A DNA stretch of 64,000 nt from positions 1 through 64,000 of the forward strand of contig JAIXWM010000020.1 in assembly GCA_027491255.1 (NCBI GenBank). The letters are read 5' to 3'. The notes beneath the pieces were generated by a model. The model saw nothing but the letters and a program-made list of their open reading frames with translations. It was not told the origin of the DNA and searched no databases. This stretch comes from Rubrivivax sp. (lineage in GTDB: Bacteria > Pseudomonadota > Gammaproteobacteria > Burkholderiales > Burkholderiaceae_C). The translations under genes and the position numbers were made by a program. Shown piece after piece: positions 47,201-59,200 of this stretch (position 1 is the first letter of the stretch; every line of letters begins with the position of its first letter).

Positions 47201-50200
47201 GTGAAATAGGTGTGCAGCGCCGGCAGGCTGCCGGTGAAGGTGCGCTGCGTCGCGCTGCCGCCGACGGTGACGGCCAAGCCGGGCACGGTGTCCCCACTGA
47301 TCACGCCCGAGGCGCCGAGCGGCGCGCCCAGGGTGACGGTCAGCTGCTCGGGCGTGTGCCCGGCCACGAGCCAGCTGCCGGGCACGACCTGCACCGCCGT
47401 GCTGCCGGCCGCCGAGTAGCCGACCTGCACGAAGTCGCCGCCGAAGCCCTCCTTGTGCAGGACCTCGAAGCGGTAGAGCTTGCCCTTCTCCAGCAGCACG
47501 GGAGCGCTGCGCTGGCCGGCGGACTTCGTCCAGTTGTTGCGCCCGACCGCCGAATCGACCGAAGCCACCCGGGCGAGCGCGCCCTCGCCCGTGCCGGAGG
47601 TGTCCAGCCGCAGCTGGGCCGCGTCGTCGCCGGCGATCCACAGCTGGTAGCTGCCGGTCTGCGGCGGCGTGAACCAGCCCGAGATGCGGCTGCCGTAGCC
47701 GTCGGCGTCGCCCGAGTAGTCGAAGGCGCCGCTCATCTCGGCCAGGCGCGTGGCCGGCAGCGAGAAGCCGGCATTGGCGAAGGTCAGGTCGGCGACCCCG
47801 GTACCGGCGATGTTGCGGTACAGCTCGACCGTGGCCGCCCCGCCGAGGAAGGGCGAGCCCTGCAGGGCGATGGCCTGGGTCGTCTGCCAGGTCGTGCCGC
47901 CATCGCCCGAGCTGACCACGCCGCCGCCGGCGACGGTGGCGACGATGGTCGACCCGTCCTCGGAGATGGCCACCGACGAGTAGTTCACGCCCGTCGGCGC
48001 CCCGGCGGCCAGTTCCCAGTGGCTGCCGCCATCCTCGGACAGGTAGATGCCACCAACCGCGCCCTGGCTGCCCTGTGAGGCGACCGACACCGCAACCTGG
48101 CGCGTCGGCGACAGGGCGATGTCAGTCCAGCCCAGCACCTCGGTCGTGGCCGCACCGGCGCGAATGGTGCTGCGTACCGTGTTCAGGTTCGCATCGGCAC
48201 GGATCTCGACGGCCAGGTCCTGCTGGGTCGCGTCGGCCGCGAAGGTGTAGCGGACCTTGCCGGGCGTCGTGAAGTAGGCGTTGAGCTGGTCCAGCCGCCC
48301 CGTGAAGATGCGCTCGGTGTCGCTGCCGCCGACCGTCACGCCGCCGCCGGTGGCGGCCACCACGACGCCGCTGGCCACCCGCAGCGTGACGCTCAGGTCC
48401 TGGTCGGTCGGGCCGTCGAAGGGCTTGCCGTAGAACAGCAGGTCGGAGGTGAACCGGGTGTCGCCAACCGGCCGGATCGCGCCGAACTCGGTGGGGATCG
48501 ACACCGTGGGCAGGTTCGCCGGCGGCCCCGCCAGCGCAAGCAGCGAGGTCGGCAGGCGTCCCGAGAAGTCGAGGTCCGACACCTCCTCGTCGGTCTCGCC
48601 CATGATGCGGTTGGCGCCGACGCTGCCGACGAAGACGTAGCGATCCACCCCCCGGCCGCCGGTCAGGCGGTTGATGCCGGCCAGTGCGTACATCCAGTCG
48701 TCGCCGGGCCCGCCCATCAGCACGTTGGTTCCGGGGCCACCGAGCAGCGAGTCTGCAGCCAGACCGCCGGTGAGCTTGTCGTCGCCCTCGCCACCGACCA
48801 GCGTCACCGGCAACTGGCTGCGGCTGGCGTCCAGGGTGTTGTCGCCGACGCGGTCGATCGCGGTGCCGCCGCCGGTGCCGAACAGGATGGTGTCGTTGCC
48901 GTCGCCGCCGCGCACGTCCAGGGTGATGGTCTTGTCGAACAGGCGCGAGGCGTCGAAGGTGTCGTTGCCCTCGCCGAAATCCGCGACGATCCGCGTCACC
49001 CCGGTGTAGCGCACGACGAAGCTGTCGAATTCGACGTCGACGACGCCCGTGCCCATTCCGCTCAGGATGACGTTCTCGCCGCCGTCGGCGGTGTTCACCC
49101 ACAGCCGGTCGGCCGCACGCGAGCCGACGTTCAGCGTCAACACACCGTTGCTGACCTTGCCCAGCGTCGGCGTCACGGTCGGCGCGGCCAGCGTGACCGA
49201 CGGCAGCGGAATCGTGAACAGCTTGAAGGCCATCGTCCCGGTGAGGAACGTGTTGACCCAGATGTAGGGGCTGATGCCGCCGCTGAAGGTCAGGTCGAAC
49301 AGGTTCAGCGGACCGCCGGGGATGCCGGTGCTGATGTTGGTGAAGGGAATGACGCCCGGGTAGAGCATCATCGTGCCGATCTCCGACAGCCGCACCCGGC
49401 CGTCGCCGCGGTAGCTGACGCTGGTGACCTGACCGTTCTCGTCGCGCACGATCGTGCCGCGCTTGATGTCGTTCAGGTCGGCATCCACCCGCATCGTGAT
49501 CGAGCCGCCGATGCCACCCGAGGCCACCCCGGTCACGCCCACGCCGCCGAGCAGCCCGATCTCGAGCTCGATGCCGAACTCCGGCTTCTCGCGCCCGCCG
49601 GTGCCCGGCACGACGGCGCCGTCTCGGATCACCGGCATCGTCCAGTCGTTGACGTAGAAGCTGTCGACGACGTCGAACAGGTTGCCGGTCTTCAAGGCCT
49701 TCTGGATGCCGAAGGTGTCCACGCCGAAGGACAGGTCGACGAAGGCGCGCGCCCGGCCGACCGCGCCGACGTTGATCGACAGCCAGGACAACGGCGGGAA
49801 CGGAATCGGTATCGTGGCCAGCATCTCCTGGAACACGAACTGGAAGTCCAGCACCGGCAGTTCGTAGGTGAACAGCGTGGCGTTGCCGCCGCTGAAGATC
49901 TTGGCCCAGTTGCCGATGTCCAGCAGGTAGGGCAGGAACTGCAGCCCGGTGCGCTCCGTGACCTGGGTGCTCCCGCCCGAGGCCATCCCGGTGATCGACG
50001 TGATGGCGCGGAACAGCTCGCTGTCCGGGCTGCTCGGCTCGGGCATCTTGAACGACGAGACGAAGCGAACGTCGGAGGTGCCCAGCCCGTAGATGCTGCC
50101 CAGCGGCATGCCCGAACCGAAGCCCAGCAGCGTGCGCAGCTGGTCGGGCATGTCGAGGGCGAACTTCACCGCGTCCAGGAAGGACCAGTCGATGCGGGGC

Positions 50201-53200
50201 AGGCCCAGCGCCGGCTTGGCCTTGCGCACGAGCTCGTTGATGACGTCGATCAGCCCGCGCAGCGTCGGGTCCGGGGCCAGGCCCAGGGTCTGGCGCGGCG
50301 TGTCAACGAACATTCCGAGGCCCGGCACGGGCTCGGTGAGCGCGTAGACGACGTCGCGGAAGGGCGAGACGATGTCGGCCACCGTGTTGGCGATCGGCAG
50401 CAGGAAGTCGGCCACCGCCGAGCGGAAGTCCAGGCGCAGGTTCTCGATCGCGATGTCGGGGAAGCGCACCGACTTGTCGGCCAGGCTCCAGTCCCAGCCG
50501 ACGACCAGGTCGGCCTGCAGCGCCGGCAGGCCCAGCGCGCTCAGCGACAGACCCAGGCGCAGGTCGGCCGCGGCCGAGAAGTCGACGCCGAAGGCCGAGC
50601 CCGGGCTCGACAGCAGGTCGGTCAGCGTCAGGCGGCTTGTGGCGCTGTCGCCCTTCAGGTCGATGCCCAGGCTGCCGCGCAGCCCGCTGGGCTGGAAGCC
50701 CGGGACATCCGGGTCGAGGTCACGGTCGGTGACTCCGGCTTCGAAGAACAGCACCTTGCCGCGGCCCGCGAACGGCGTGACCACCGTCGGGTCCTGCGGC
50801 GAGCCGTCGAGGTAGGCCGTCACATCCAGCCGCAGTTCCGGCGTGGCGTCGTCGTTGGTGGCCAGGAAGAAGCCGTCGTCCACCGACAGCCCGAAGCCGA
50901 AGTCGTAGCTCCACAGCACCTCGAGCGCGAAGCCGCCGTCCACGGCCAGACCGAAGCCCGGCAGGTCCAGGTCCAGCGGGATGTCGATGCCCGTGCCCAG
51001 CGCCCGCCCGCCGAGGTCCATGTCGAAGCGGATCGAATCGGCCTCGGCCGGCATCACCGCGCCGGGCGCCCATTGCGCGAGGAAGCCGCCCTGCGCGTCG
51101 CTGAATTCGATGCCGATGTCCGCCAGCGAGACCAGGCCGTCCCCGTCGGCGTCTTTCAGGATGCCGAGCTTGTCGTTGAAGACGGTGTACAGCGTCTCGC
51201 GCAGCACCTCGACCGTCTTGCCCGGCGCACCGAAGCGCGAGCGCAGATCGCCCAGCAGGCCGTTGCGCACCTGCGCCACCATGCCGCCGACCTCGGAGAG
51301 CTTGTCGCCGATCAGCGGCAGGTCGGCGACCAGCGCGTTCTCGAACACGTCCTGCACCGAGCCGAGCGCGAAGTCGATGCCGTCGAGCACCGGCGTCGGG
51401 TCGTACAGCACGTCCAGCAGCGTCGGCGGCTTGACGTCGAAGACGTCGAAGTCGGGGAGCTTGACCACCAGCGTGGGAGGCAGTTCCACCGGCCGGAAGG
51501 ACAGATCGACCTCGGCCACCTGCACGCCCACGGCGTCCGCGACCCCACCCCTGAGCTCGGTGAAGACGACCTTGTAGTAGCGGTAGGACTTGGTGTTCGC
51601 GACGCTGACCGTCTGGCTTGTGTTGCGCTCGATGCTCAGACCGGTCTTGACGCCGGTCGCAACCGCCGTCCAGCCGGCCGCGTCCCAGGCCAGCGCCTCG
51701 TTCGAGCCGTAGACCGCAAGCTCCACGGGGTCGCGCTCCGGCCGGTCGTCGGCCGTCGTGAAGGCGATCCCATCGAGCACATCGGCCTTCGACAGCGTGA
51801 ACAGCAGGCCCGCGTTCTTGCCGTCGTAGTTGAAGTACTTGGTCGCCGACGAGCCGTCGATCACGTTGCCCGCCCCCTCGGCGGCGGGCGACTTGTCCGA
51901 CGACGCCGACACGGACACCACCTGGGCCGGGACAGGCTGCTGCGTCTGGCCGGCCAGTTCGCGCACGAAGGCTTCCAGGCCGCCGCTGCCGTAGGCCGGG
52001 TTGGTCGCCACCGACAGGTCGCCCAGCGGGATCGTGCGGCCACCCAGGACGAAGGTCAGCGGCAGGTTCACCGAGAAAGCGCCCGCCGTGACGATCTTCG
52101 GCGTGCCGTTCTCGAGCCGGACGGTCAGCGAGGCCGGCGCATCGACCGCCGTCGCGCCGCTGGACAACACCGACGCCTGGGCAGGCGCCTGGGCCGGCGC
52201 CTCATCCCCGGCGAGCTGGCCGTCGGCGTCGAAGACCACGCTGCCACCCGCGATGCCGATGTCGAAGGGACCGGCCTTCAGGCGCAGGTCGATGTCCTCG
52301 GCCACCACCCGCGCCTGGAGCCTGACCTCCGTGCCCTCGTCCATCAGCTGGACGGCCGGTGCGTCGGTCCCGGGCAGGCCGATGCCGATGCGCAGGTCCA
52401 GCGCCGCGCCCAGCTCCAGGGCGATCCGGGCCTCGCCGCCCGCGTCGACGAGCTCGGCCAGCGCATCGGGCACCGTAGAGCCCGGCAGCGCCATCGCGAT
52501 CAGGTCGGACAGCTGCAGGTTGAGCGCGAATTCGTCCTCGTAGAGCGCCTCGAGCCGGACGTCGATCAGCAGCTGGGTGCTGCCCAGTGTCAGGTCGAGG
52601 AAGTCCGGACCGACGCCCAGCGCCTCCTCGATGATCTTCTCGACCTCGTCCAGCACGGCCGCCGGCGAGTCGCTTGCAGCCTCGATGCGGCCGAGGAAGG
52701 TGTCTCCCAGGTCGAGCAGATCGCCCAGCGAGCGGTCGATGATGGGCAGCGCCTGGTTGTAGAAAGGCTGCTCGCTGAGCACCTCGTCGAAGGTGGCGAG
52801 CGCGAAGCGCAAACCCTCGACGATGTCGCCGAAGCTGAGCTTGCTCAGGTCGAACAGCGCCCCGACGTCGTCGACATCGGGCAGCACCACGACCACGTTG
52901 CCGAGGTCGGCGAGGTCGGGCACGGTCACCGACAGCTCGAGGTCGGGCGCGATCTCGAAGCTCGCGCCCTTGCCGCCGACCACGCTCAGGCCCTTGAGCT
53001 TGGCGCTGGCCTGGCCCTCGACGTCGAAGCGCAGGGCCTGCAGCGCCTCGGCCGAGCCCAGCTGCGCGAGCGTGAAGCGCGTGTCGCCGGCGCTGCGGGC
53101 CTGCGCGTCACGGTCGAGCGCGAAGCTCACCTGCGCGTCCAGCGACACCCCGGTGCCGGTGCCCTCGCCCCCGGCCTTCAGCCCGAGGAAGCCCATGCGC

Positions 53201-56200
53201 GCCGCGACCTCCAGGTCCTCCACGGCGAGCGACAAGGTGGCCTGGGCGTTCAGACCCTCCAGCGCGACCTCGAAGCGCTCGCCGCCCAGCGCCAGGATCA
53301 GGTCGAAGCCGGCCTGCACGTTGGCGTCGAGCAGGCCGGTGGCCGAGGTGCTCAGCGTGATCGGCAGGCCCTCGCCCAGGGTCAGGTCGATCGGCGTGTC
53401 GATGCCGACCAGGCGCTGGTTCAGGCGCAGCGGGATCCGCAGGTCGCCGCTGGCCGCATCGAAGGCGATGGTGCCAAGGATGGGCGAGTCCGCGAAGGCG
53501 AGGTTGAAGGCGTCGATGAACTCGTCGATCGTGCGGATGTTCTCGCGGCGCTCGTGCACGCGGTAGTCCACACCGGTGCGGCCGGCAGCGTAGGCGTCGC
53601 GCAGCGTCAGCGTCGAGCCGTCGGCCGACACCGAGACGATCTGCGTCGGCGTCAGCCAGCCGCTGTCCTCGGCCGCCAGCGTGATCCAGTAGCCGGCCAT
53701 CGAAGGCGCGAACTGGCTGGGCGCGCCCACCAGCGTCGAGCGCTGCGCGTTCGGAATTGCCGCGGTGCCGCTGACCTTGGCGGTCTCGCCGGACACGGGC
53801 TTCCACAACACGATCGGTCGGTACAGGTCGATCGGGTCGACGACCGTGCGCTTGAAGACGCCGGCGAGGTCCAGGATGCCGTCGATCCCCTGCGAGACCA
53901 GGGGCAGATCCCCCAGGCCGAGGCTTTCCGCGCTCACCCCTTCCAGGTACGACAGGATGCCCGGCAGCGCCAGCAGCAGGTCGGTGACCGACATCCGGCT
54001 GATGTTGGCGAGTTGCTCGAAGTTCTCGGTCGTGACCGTGAACTCGCCCGCCAGCGGGTCGCCGCTGAGCCGCGCCGTGGGCACCGCGCTGCCGGTGGAG
54101 ACCAGGTCGAAACCGGCCACCGAGGCGTACAGCGGCAGTTCGAGATCGAAGGTGCTCGCCGTGGGCGTGAGCGTCAGCACGCCGTTCTGCCAGGCCATGC
54201 GCCCGCCGAGGGCCGCGTCGAACTGCCCGCGGGCCCACGGCACGGCCGGCTTCACGACGGCACCTTCGTCGTCGTAGACGGCAGGCTCGGCGTCGCCGGC
54301 GCGGCCGATGCTCAGCGCCAGCGGGCCCAGGCGGGCCTGCAGGACGACGTCGCTCGCGCTCAGGGCCCCCTCGAAATGCAGGTCGTTCAGCGCGAAGCTC
54401 GCCGACAGGCCGTCGGACCAGTCGATCGCGAGATCGAAGTCGATGCCGGCCGAGAACGCACCGTCGACCTCGAGTTTCCCGTCGATCTCCAGGCCCAGGT
54501 CACCGAAGCTGGCGCCCGTGTCGATCAACAGATCGTCGACGCTCGCGTTGATCTCCGCCTTGAGCCCGAGGCGCAGCCCGTCCTGGTCAAGGTCGAATAC
54601 CAGGCCCTGCTGCGGGAACAGGTTGACTTCGCCGACCTGCACGCTGTTGGCGCGTGCCGCATCTCTGACCTGTGTGAAGACCAGCTTGTAATGCTTGTAG
54701 GGCGTGGTGTTCTCGAAGCTGACGGTCTGGCTCGCATTGCGCGCGGTGGTCAGGCCGGTCTGGACCCCGGTGGCAACCGCGGTCCAGCCCGCCGAGTTCC
54801 AGGCCAGATCGTCGTTCGAGCCGTAGACCGCGATCTCCGTCGGATCGCGCTCGGGACTGTCGCCCGACGTGGTCAAGGTGATCGCATCGACCGCATCGGC
54901 CTGGGACAGCGTGAACAGCAGGCCCGAGCCCCGTTCGTCGAAATTGAGGTACTTGCTCGTGGCCGAACCGTCGATGGCGTTGGCAGCACCTTCGGCGGCC
55001 GGCGAGTTGGCCGACGACGGCTTGACCGCGACCACACGGGTCTCGGCAGTCTGCGCCTCGGCCCAGGCCAGGTAGGTCTGCAGGCCGCGCAGCGTCGGCA
55101 CGCCCTTGGGGCCGTGGAAGTCCGCCGGCTTGTCCAGGTAGTCGAGGACCTGGTCGCCCAGCGCGAGGTAGGGCGACAGGTTCAGGATCTCGTCGAGCGT
55201 CTTGTCCACGACCGGCAGCGGCTCGGCCTCGAGCAGGTCGGTTCGCAGCTGGCTCATCTGGCCTGCCACCGAGCGCAGCGTCTTGCGCAGCGCGCCCTCG
55301 ATCGAGGCGTCGAGCTCGGTCAGCGCGAAGTCGGTCTGCCCCGGGGTGTCGAACTGCACCGACAGCTCGCGGTCGCCGACGGCGATCGTCCGGTCGACCG
55401 GGCCGCCGGTCAGATTCATGCCGACCGCGACGTTGCCGAAGAGCTTGACGTCCAGCCCCGGCAACGGCAGCTGCGCCGTGGCGTCGAGGGTGAAGGCGAT
55501 GCCCTGGCCGGGCAACACCGCGGCGAACTCGCCGTCGATGATGCCGGCACTGCGGCCAGCCACCGCGACGGTCGCGGTCAGCCCGGTGGCGGCGATCAGC
55601 ATCGGCCCTCTCGCCGGGACCAGCCCGACCTCGGCGATCTGGACCGCATCGGCGTTCGGTCCGCGCAGTTCGGTGAAGACCACGCGATAGAACTTGTAGG
55701 CCGCAGCGTCGGGCAGGTCGACCTCGACCGTCGCCCCGCGGCCAACGGGCAGCCCGGTTTCCAGGCCGTCGGCGACGAGCGTCCAACCCTGGTCGGACCA
55801 GGCCTTTGGCGGCTCGTTCATGCCGAAGACGGCGATCTTCGTCGGATCGCGGTCGGGGCGGTCGTTGGCGGTGGTCAGCAGCAGGGCATCGAGGCGGGTG
55901 GGCTGCTCGAACTCGACAACGAGTCCGGCACCGGCGCGGTCGAAGTTCAGGTACTTGCTCGCGTTGGAGCCGTCCAGCGCCCGGCCCGCCTGCTGACCCG
56001 CCGGCGAATTCAGCGACGACGGCAGCACGGTGACCACGCGCGCCGCGTCGAAGGTCTGCTCGAAGACGAAGCGCCCACCACCGGCCAGCAGCGGATCGGC
56101 GTCGCTGCCGGCCGACGGGTCGGCGAGTGCCACCTGCACCGTGCCCTCGGCGGCCACGCGGGCCGTGGCGGCGTCCAGGAGGCCGACCTCCTCGCCGCGC

Positions 56201-59200
56201 AGCGTCAGACGCGTGGCGCCCTGCGCCTGGCCGTCGCCGTCGAGGTCGCCCTGGCTGAAATCGACGACCCGGCCGCGCAGCGCGCCCGATGACGGACCGA
56301 GGTTCAGCGACACGCCCAGGCCGCCGGCCTCCAGCGTCAGCCCTTCCAGGCCCTGCAGCGCCGCGCGGTCGGCCTGGGCCTGCGCACCAACGAAGGTGCC
56401 GCCGCCCGCCAGGTCTTCCAGGATCGCCACGCCGAAGCCCGCACCCTCGAGCGTGACGCCGGTGAAGCCGTCCGTGCCCGCGCCTGCACCCATCTGGACC
56501 GCGATGTCGCGCCCGGTCAGCAAGGTGGTCTGCACCGTCCGGCGCGAGCCGTTGTCCAGCGTTGCCAGCCGCGGGCCCATCAGCGACAGACCGAAGGCGC
56601 CGCTGGCGCTGACGTACTCGCCGACCTGGACGCGGGCGTCGAAACCGAGCGCCGTGTAAACCCCGGCGGCGGCGCCGAAGTCCAGGCTCATCGTCGCCTG
56701 CTCGCGCGTGTCCGTGGCCACCGCCGTGACGACGGCCAGCGAGCGGTCCACCACCTGCCCGTCGTCCGTGGTCGACACGCCCAGATCCAGTGCCTGGTCG
56801 TTGGCGAAACCGCCGCGTGTGCCCAGCGCCTGGTTCGTCTCGAAACGCAGCGACGTGGCCTCGACCGCGAGCAGCCCGGCCGGCAGCCCCAGCGCCTGCG
56901 CATCGAGGGCCACCGACCCGACCTCGGCCTTCAACGCCAGCCAGCTGCGGTCGTCGCCCACCTGGGCATCGGCCGGCCGCAGCAAGGCGGCTGCCAGGTC
57001 CAGGCCCTCGACCTCGATGCCGCGCACGCTGCCCGCGACGCCGGAGGCGCCGATCAGGAAGCCCTCGAGCGCCTCGGTGCGGCCGCCCACGCGCGCATCG
57101 ACCGCCTGCTGCGTGACGACCACGGTGCCGCTGGCCTGGACCGCGTCGCCCAGGCGCAGCGACATGGTGCCCGCGACCTGGACGATCGCAGCGTCCTGCG
57201 TGAACTCGATCGCGGCGGCCGAGCCGGGCTGGACCGACAGCGACGTCTCCACCCAGTTCACGGCGCGGCCGTTGTCCTGGCCCCAGACGTCGCGTCCGAA
57301 GCCGCGGTTGAACTCCAGGGCCAGGTCGGTGCCCGACAGCGTCAAGCCGAGCGATTCGGTGCCGATCACGCCCACCTGCGCGGCCGTGCCGGTCACGGCC
57401 AGCCAGTAACGGTCGTCGCCCTCGGCGACGGCGTCGGCCAGCGCCAGCCCGAAGTCCAGGTCGTCCAGGGCGAAGCCCAGGGCCCCCGCGTCGGCGCCGG
57501 TGGCCAGCCGGGCGCTGACGTCCCGGCCCGCCACCGTCAGCAAGCGCGTGCGCACCTGCTCGAAGACACCGCCCTGGACCGCGGTGGTGACGCTGCCGCT
57601 CGCACTCGCGAACGTGCCGTAGGTAGAGGCCACGACCGCGATCGGCGCCACATCCGTGCCGGCCAGCGCGCCGGCGAAGCGCACCATCGGCTTGTCGGTG
57701 CCCGGCGCGGTGGTGACCACGACGCGGGCGCCCTCCAGCGGCACCAGCGCGGCGTTGAGCGCGCCTTCGATCGACGCGATGTCCTCGGTGACGTGCAGAT
57801 CGCGCGTGGCCACGGTCTGGCCGTCGATCGTCATCTGCAGGCGGTACCAGTTGCCGCCGTACATGCCGGACGACAGCTCCAGCACCTGCAGCTCGTCGCT
57901 CGCCTCGGCCAGGGTGATGGTCTTGACGTACTGCTCGACCGCCACCGAGCCCGAAACGCTGAACAGGCCGCCCAGGTCGATGTCGACGTCGCCCTGCACG
58001 CGCAGCAGCTCACCCTGGGCGCCGTCCATGTCCAGCGCACGCGCAGCGTCGGCAGACACCCGCACCGCGAAGGCCTGGTCACCGGAGAAGTCGACCACGT
58101 GGGCGTCGGCGTCCAGACCGTTGGGCAGGTCCAGCGCCTGGTTGATCTCGACATTGAAGCTGCGCGCGGCCAGCGTGACATCGGCGATGCCCACCACCTC
58201 CACCGCGCCGGCCTGCGCCGACAGTGCGAGCCATCGCGCGCCGTCCAGGGCGGGACCGGCGTTCACGCTCTGCCCCGGCTGGGCCGACAACAGGGCCAGC
58301 GCGACGTCGACATCGGTGAGCGAGAAGCCGACCGCCTCGTCGTTGACGGCATCCAGCTCGTCGATCAGACCGTCGCCGTTGCTGTCGCTGCGATAAGGCC
58401 CGTCGAAGCCGACGAAGGCGTGGACGTCGGCGGCGCCCAGCGTCAGCGCGTCGACCCTGACCGCGCTGCCATCGGCCAGCGTGACCGTGTCGCTGCGCTT
58501 CTCGAAGGCCCCGCTGCCCTGCAGGAAGACCTGGTCGCCCAGCGCCACCTCGAAGGAGGCGGCCACGCTCAGCATCTGGCCGCTGGCGCCGTCCAGCGAC
58601 ATCGTCCGGGTGCTGCCGGTGCCGGTGGTGACCTCGAAGTCGCCAGTAGCGAAGTCGAGCACTCGGCCGCCGCCCGCGGCCCCGTCGGCCAGGTTGACCG
58701 CCAGCGCCGCGTTCGTCACCTCGAGGGTGAGGCCGTCGAAGCCCACCGTCCGCGCCGCGCCGGCCTGGGCCTCGAGGGCCACGCGCGTGGGCAGCGCGAC
58801 GCCGCCCACCGCCAGCCGGGTCGAGAAGATGCCTTCGCCCGCCGCCACCGCGGTCAACCGGTCGCCCTCGGCGCTGAGCGCCAGCGAGGTCCAGTCGCGC
58901 CCCTGCGTCTGGGCGATCAGGCGCCAGTTCGCGCCGGCGTCCTCGGACACCCAGATCCCGCCGTCTTCGCCCGTGGCCGCCGCGGCCATCACCTTGCCGC
59001 TGTCGGACACGGCCACCGCGTTCCACAGCCGCGGCGTCGCCGTGGCGCGCCAGAGCCAGTCGTCCGAGCCGGTGTCGGCCACCCACAGCAGCCCGCCACG
59101 GTCGGCCGCGATCAGGAAATCGCCCGTCGCGTTGGCGGCCACGCCGTTCCAGTCGGCCAGGCGCGGGGCGTTGCGGGTCACATCCTCGAGCGCGACGTCG

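Noticed and set aside
33682..48078. Plus-strand open frame of 4,798 codons opposite the giant gene
   Set aside because: Same reason; it crosses several unrelated domain borders of the minus-strand protein and has an Arg/Ala/Gly-rich, non-protein-like composition.
51073..56292. Plus-strand open frame of 1,739 codons
   Set aside because: Antisense shadow of the discoidin-like and unrecognised regions.
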